From Candidatus Levyibacteriota bacterium (lineage in GTDB: Bacteria; Patescibacteriota; Microgenomatia; Levybacterales; UBA12049): 24,485 bases of DNA. The notes below the pieces were generated by a model, which searched no databases, had not been told where the DNA came from, and saw only the letters and a program-made list of their open reading frames with translations. The translations under genes and the position numbers were made by a program. The stretch lies in contig JACPDD010000014.1 of assembly GCA_016184205.1 (NCBI GenBank), positions 1-24,485 of the forward strand, given 5' to 3'. This document shows positions 23,214-24,485 of this stretch, piece by piece (positions within the stretch are counted from its first letter, which is position 1; every line of letters starts with the position of its first letter).

Positions 23214-23233
23214 CCCTGAGCATGCCGAATGGG
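23214..23233. repeat. REP-like palindrome, copy 1 (inverted)
   Basis: CCCTGAGCATGCCGAATGGG is the exact reverse complement of 23411-23430 (20/20). With one more base on each side it is itself a small hairpin, GCCC...GGGC. It would be in the leader of a lon mRNA made from the distal promoter. It resembles from memory the widespread TTCGACAAGCTCAGGG-type REP-like elements. Confidence 0.85.
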
Positions 23234-23239
23234 CCGATA

Positions 23240-23266
23240 TTAGCACTCTATCACAGCATCTGCTAA
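23240..23266. promoter_or_regulatory. CIRCE-like HrcA operator
   Basis: The left arm TTAGCACTC (23240-23248) matches the CIRCE consensus in 9 of 9 bases. The spacer is exactly 9 nt. The right arm ATCTGCTAA matches GAGTGCTAA in 6 of 9, with the distal six (TGCTAA) perfect. It overlaps the -10 and spacer of a leftward promoter for lon, the usual place for HrcA repression. Confidence 0.75.
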
Positions 23267-23273
23267 TTGTCAA
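23245..23273 (-). promoter_or_regulatory. Distal lon promoter overlapped by CIRCE
   Basis: Reading leftward, TTGACA (23268-23273) is followed by a 17-nt spacer and TAGAGT (23245-23250). The predicted start is near 23238, giving a leader of about 70 nt before lon. A perfect -35 with a weak -10 is typical of a regulated promoter. Confidence 0.65.
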
Positions 23274-23280
23274 GTAACAA

Positions 23281-23400
23281 ATCTGTAAGGATTTTTAGCT
23301 TGAATAAATTCGGGGAAAGGCACACAGGCGCCGCCATGCGCCTTATACTTCTTCATAATAAACTTTAAAAATTATTAAGTCAATAAGTAAAAAGCACGGT
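23281..23400. other. AT-rich intergenic stretch between lon and the DUF1003 gene
   Basis: This is part of the 326-bp region without genes between 23169 and 23494. Besides the regulatory sites listed separately, it contains a short hairpin GGCGC-CGCCAT-GCGCC (23327-23342) and otherwise AT-rich sequence. No open frame of note and no RNA gene is seen. Confidence 0.6.
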
Positions 23401-23410
23401 TTGGGGTTGA

Positions 23411-23430
23411 CCCATTCGGCATGCTCAGGG
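23411..23430. repeat. REP-like palindrome, copy 2
   Basis: CCCATTCGGCATGCTCAGGG is the exact inverse of 23214-23233. Its flanks extend it to a hairpin with stem TTGACCC (23407-23413) and GGGTCAA (23428-23434). The pair brackets the upstream lon promoter with 177 bp between the arms, like a BIME. Confidence 0.85.
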
Positions 23431-23454
23431 TCAATCCTGAATGAAATTGAAGGA

Positions 23455-23482
23455 TTGACAAATACCACTACGGGTTTACAAT
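23455..23482 (+). promoter_or_regulatory. Promoter of the DUF1003 gene
   Basis: TTGACA (23455-23460), a 16-nt spacer and TACAAT (23477-23482) precede the ATG at 23495 by 12 nt. The predicted start leaves a leader of about 6 nt, too short for a normal ribosome binding site. Confidence 0.7.
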
Positions 23483-23494
23483 GGTTAAAGTACT

Positions 23495-24022
23495 ATGAAA
23501 AAAGAAACCAAACATCCACCCATTCTTATAAATCCTATTGGATTTGCCAAAGAGGCAAAGCCGGAACAGCTTTTGAAAAATCTACGTTCATTTGAAGGAA
23601 GACTCGCCGGCTTTTTCACATACTTTTCAGGAACCATGGGCTTTGTATATTTCCATGTATTCTGGTTTACATTTTGGATTTTGGCAAATCACGGAGCATT
23701 TAGACCTTGGATTGAGCCCTTTGACCCCTTCCCTTACGGACTTTTGACAATGGTGGTATCTCTTGAAGCAATTTTCCTAGCAACATTTGTACTAATTACT
23801 CAAAACAGAGAGGCTTTGGTTGATACATACCGCGAGCTTGAAGAAGAACAGGAGGCTGAGGAGGAAGAAGCCCAGCATGAAGAATTTGAGGAATCAGTTG
23901 AGGGCATTCAGAAGGATCTGGACGATATTAAAAATGCAATCTCCTTCATCAATCAAAAGGTTCAAAGTGTGGAAAAGGCAAAGACAACAATTGAGGATGG
24001 GAATGGAGCGGAGCACAAATAG
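23495..24022 (+). CDS. DUF1003 family membrane protein
   Basis: This 175-residue protein has a soluble N-terminus of about 35 residues, two helices (about 40-64 and 83-104), and a highly acidic coiled-coil-like C-terminus with runs of Glu (EELEEEQEAEEEEAQHEEFEE region). The segment between the helices and into the second, FDPFPYGLLTMVVSLEAIFLATFVLITQNR, is split here only for description; FDPFP and SLEAIFL are the signature of DUF1003 (PF06210). The family's role is unknown; members are found in the inner membrane of many bacteria. The C-terminus is predicted to be cytoplasmic and probably oligomerises. It is the only protein gene on this strand in the window and has its own promoter. It converges with the dehydratase gene. 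Confidence 0.92.
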   Translation: MKKETKHPPILINPIGFAKEAKPEQLLKNLRSFEGRLAGFFTYFSGTMGFVYFHVFWFTFWILANHGAFRPWIEPFDPFPYGLLTMVVSLEAIFLATFVLITQNREALVDTYRELEEEQEAEEEEAQHEEFEESVEGIQKDLDDIKNAISFINQKVQSVEKAKTTIEDGNGAEHK

Positions 24023-24031
24023 TGTGCGCTC

Positions 24032-24074
24032 GCCTGCAAGAGGAGCCAAGTCTGACTTGGCGGAGCGGACAGGC
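24032..24074. repeat. Nested palindrome between convergent genes
   Basis: The inner hairpin GCCAAGT (24045-24051), loop CTG, ACTTGGC (24055-24061) is perfect. Outer arms GCCTG (24032-24036) and CAGGC (24070-24074) extend it. It lies in the 56-bp gap between the stops of the DUF1003 and dehydratase genes. No T-run follows on either strand, so it is more likely a REP-like element than a classic terminator, although it could stabilise both mRNA ends. Confidence 0.6.
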
Positions 24075-24078
24075 TTCG

Positions 24079-24387
24079 TTAGTTTAACAGCTGGTCAATC
24101 TTAGCAGCAACTATGAAATCATTTTCCGAAAGTCCCCCTACGGCATGCGTAAATAAATCGAGCTGAACCTTGTTGTATACTATTTTTATATCCGGATGGT
24201 GCTGTTCTTCTTCTGCTATCTTGCCTACCTTATTAACGAATTCTAGGGCTTCCCTGAAGTCTTCAAATTTTAATTGGCGGGTAATCTTGTGGGTTCCGTC
24301 TCTAACAAGTGACCAATTCTGCACCTGCTTTAAAAGTTCTTCCTCTTTTTCATCCGGCAGGGGTGGAGTTCCGCCTTCACACGGCAT
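24079..24387 (-). CDS. Pterin-4a-carbinolamine dehydratase
   Basis: From the ATG at 24387 this is a 102-residue cytoplasmic protein of the PCD/DCoH/PhhB family (PF01329). It begins MPCEGGTPPL, the usual N-terminal motif. The signature HHPDI (with EEEQHHPDIKIVYNKVQLDL) carries the catalytic histidines, followed by LFTHAVGGLSENDF. The family dehydrates 4a-hydroxytetrahydrobiopterin and can also have a non-enzymatic moonlighting role. No phenylalanine hydroxylase is in the window. The frame is open for 30 more codons upstream to 24477, but those codons are Gly/Pro/Arg/Cys-rich and fall in a palindromic GC-rich element, so the inner start is preferred. Confidence 0.93.
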   Translation of the reverse strand: MPCEGGTPPLPDEKEEELLKQVQNWSLVRDGTHKITRQLKFEDFREALEFVNKVGKIAEEEQHHPDIKIVYNKVQLDLFTHAVGGLSENDFIVAAKIDQLLN

Positions 24388-24416
24388 ACAACCGAACGAG
24401 TGACATGGGGGGGAGC

Positions 24417-24444
24417 CTCCGCGTAAGCCTCGGCCCAGGCGGAG
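24417..24444. repeat. GC-rich REP-like palindrome
   Basis: CTCCGC (24417-24422) and GCGGAG (24439-24444) form the arms, and an inner GCCT (24427-24430) can alternatively pair with AGGC (24437-24440). The region 24388-24485 is much richer in GC than its surroundings and has no convincing gene. It may run on past the right edge. Confidence 0.6.
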
Positions 24445-24485
24445 TTGGTGCGAAAGATGTGCGTCAACGGTGGGCAACCACTGCG

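Noticed and set aside
24388..24477. N-terminal extension of the dehydratase
   Set aside because: Family members start close to the CEGGTPPL motif, and the extension codes through a GC-rich palindrome with unnatural composition.

Overview
The window looks like a chromosomal piece from a Candidate Phyla Radiation / Patescibacteria bacterium, most likely of the Microgenomates type. This is inferred from the style of the genes, not from a marker gene. The DNA is AT-rich, the genes are tightly packed with ATGA overlaps, and there is a long run of GT-C membrane glycosyltransferases and YfhO or PTPS-related membrane proteins mixed with GT2 enzymes. There are also short 7-nt-type tandem repeats inside genes and a DUF1003 protein. 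Several start codons sit only about 6 nt behind a TATAAT box, which points to leaderless mRNAs.

Region 1 (1-17938) is one long leftward cluster that appears to be a single operon. It is driven by a clear sigma70-type promoter at 17910-17938. In transcription order it encodes a GT-C enzyme, an Alg5-like lipid-phosphate sugar transferase, a GT87/MptB-like enzyme, a split GT39 gene, a YfhO protein, two PTPS-related GT-C-like proteins, a DPM-like GT2, a Wzx-type flippase, three more GT2 enzymes, another GT-C protein, and a second YfhO protein that runs off the left edge. Together this reads as a cell-surface glycan or protein-glycosylation factory: GT2 enzymes build nucleotide- or polyprenol-linked sugars at the membrane, the flippase moves lipid-linked glycans across it, and the GT-C and YfhO proteins transfer sugars on the outer face. 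Two of the genes, the flippase and GT39, look damaged by out-of-frame internal deletions. Two others carry tandem repeats that could change reading frame.

Region 2 (17904-18163) is the divergent intergenic region. An extended -10 promoter faces right and drives a roughly 122-nt, highly structured, unrecognised RNA. Its closing stem and T-arm-like hairpin are arranged like the acceptor and T stems of a tRNA. It lies 4 nt upstream of tRNA-Glu(CTC), so the two are probably co-transcribed.

Region 3 (18146-20427) is bounded by the 3' end of that tRNA-Glu gene and an 18/19 copy of the same 19 bases. It carries a small leftward gene group: an alpha/beta hydrolase, a His/Cys-rich single-TM exported protein, a 52-residue zinc-ribbon protein and a CcdA-type thiol transporter. 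It looks like a small tRNA-targeted insertion or its remnant, although no integrase is present.

Region 4 (20458-24485) holds a small basic hypothetical protein, Lon protease, a DUF1003 membrane protein and pterin-4a-carbinolamine dehydratase. Lon has a CIRCE-like HrcA operator overlapping an upstream promoter. REP-like palindromes lie between these genes.
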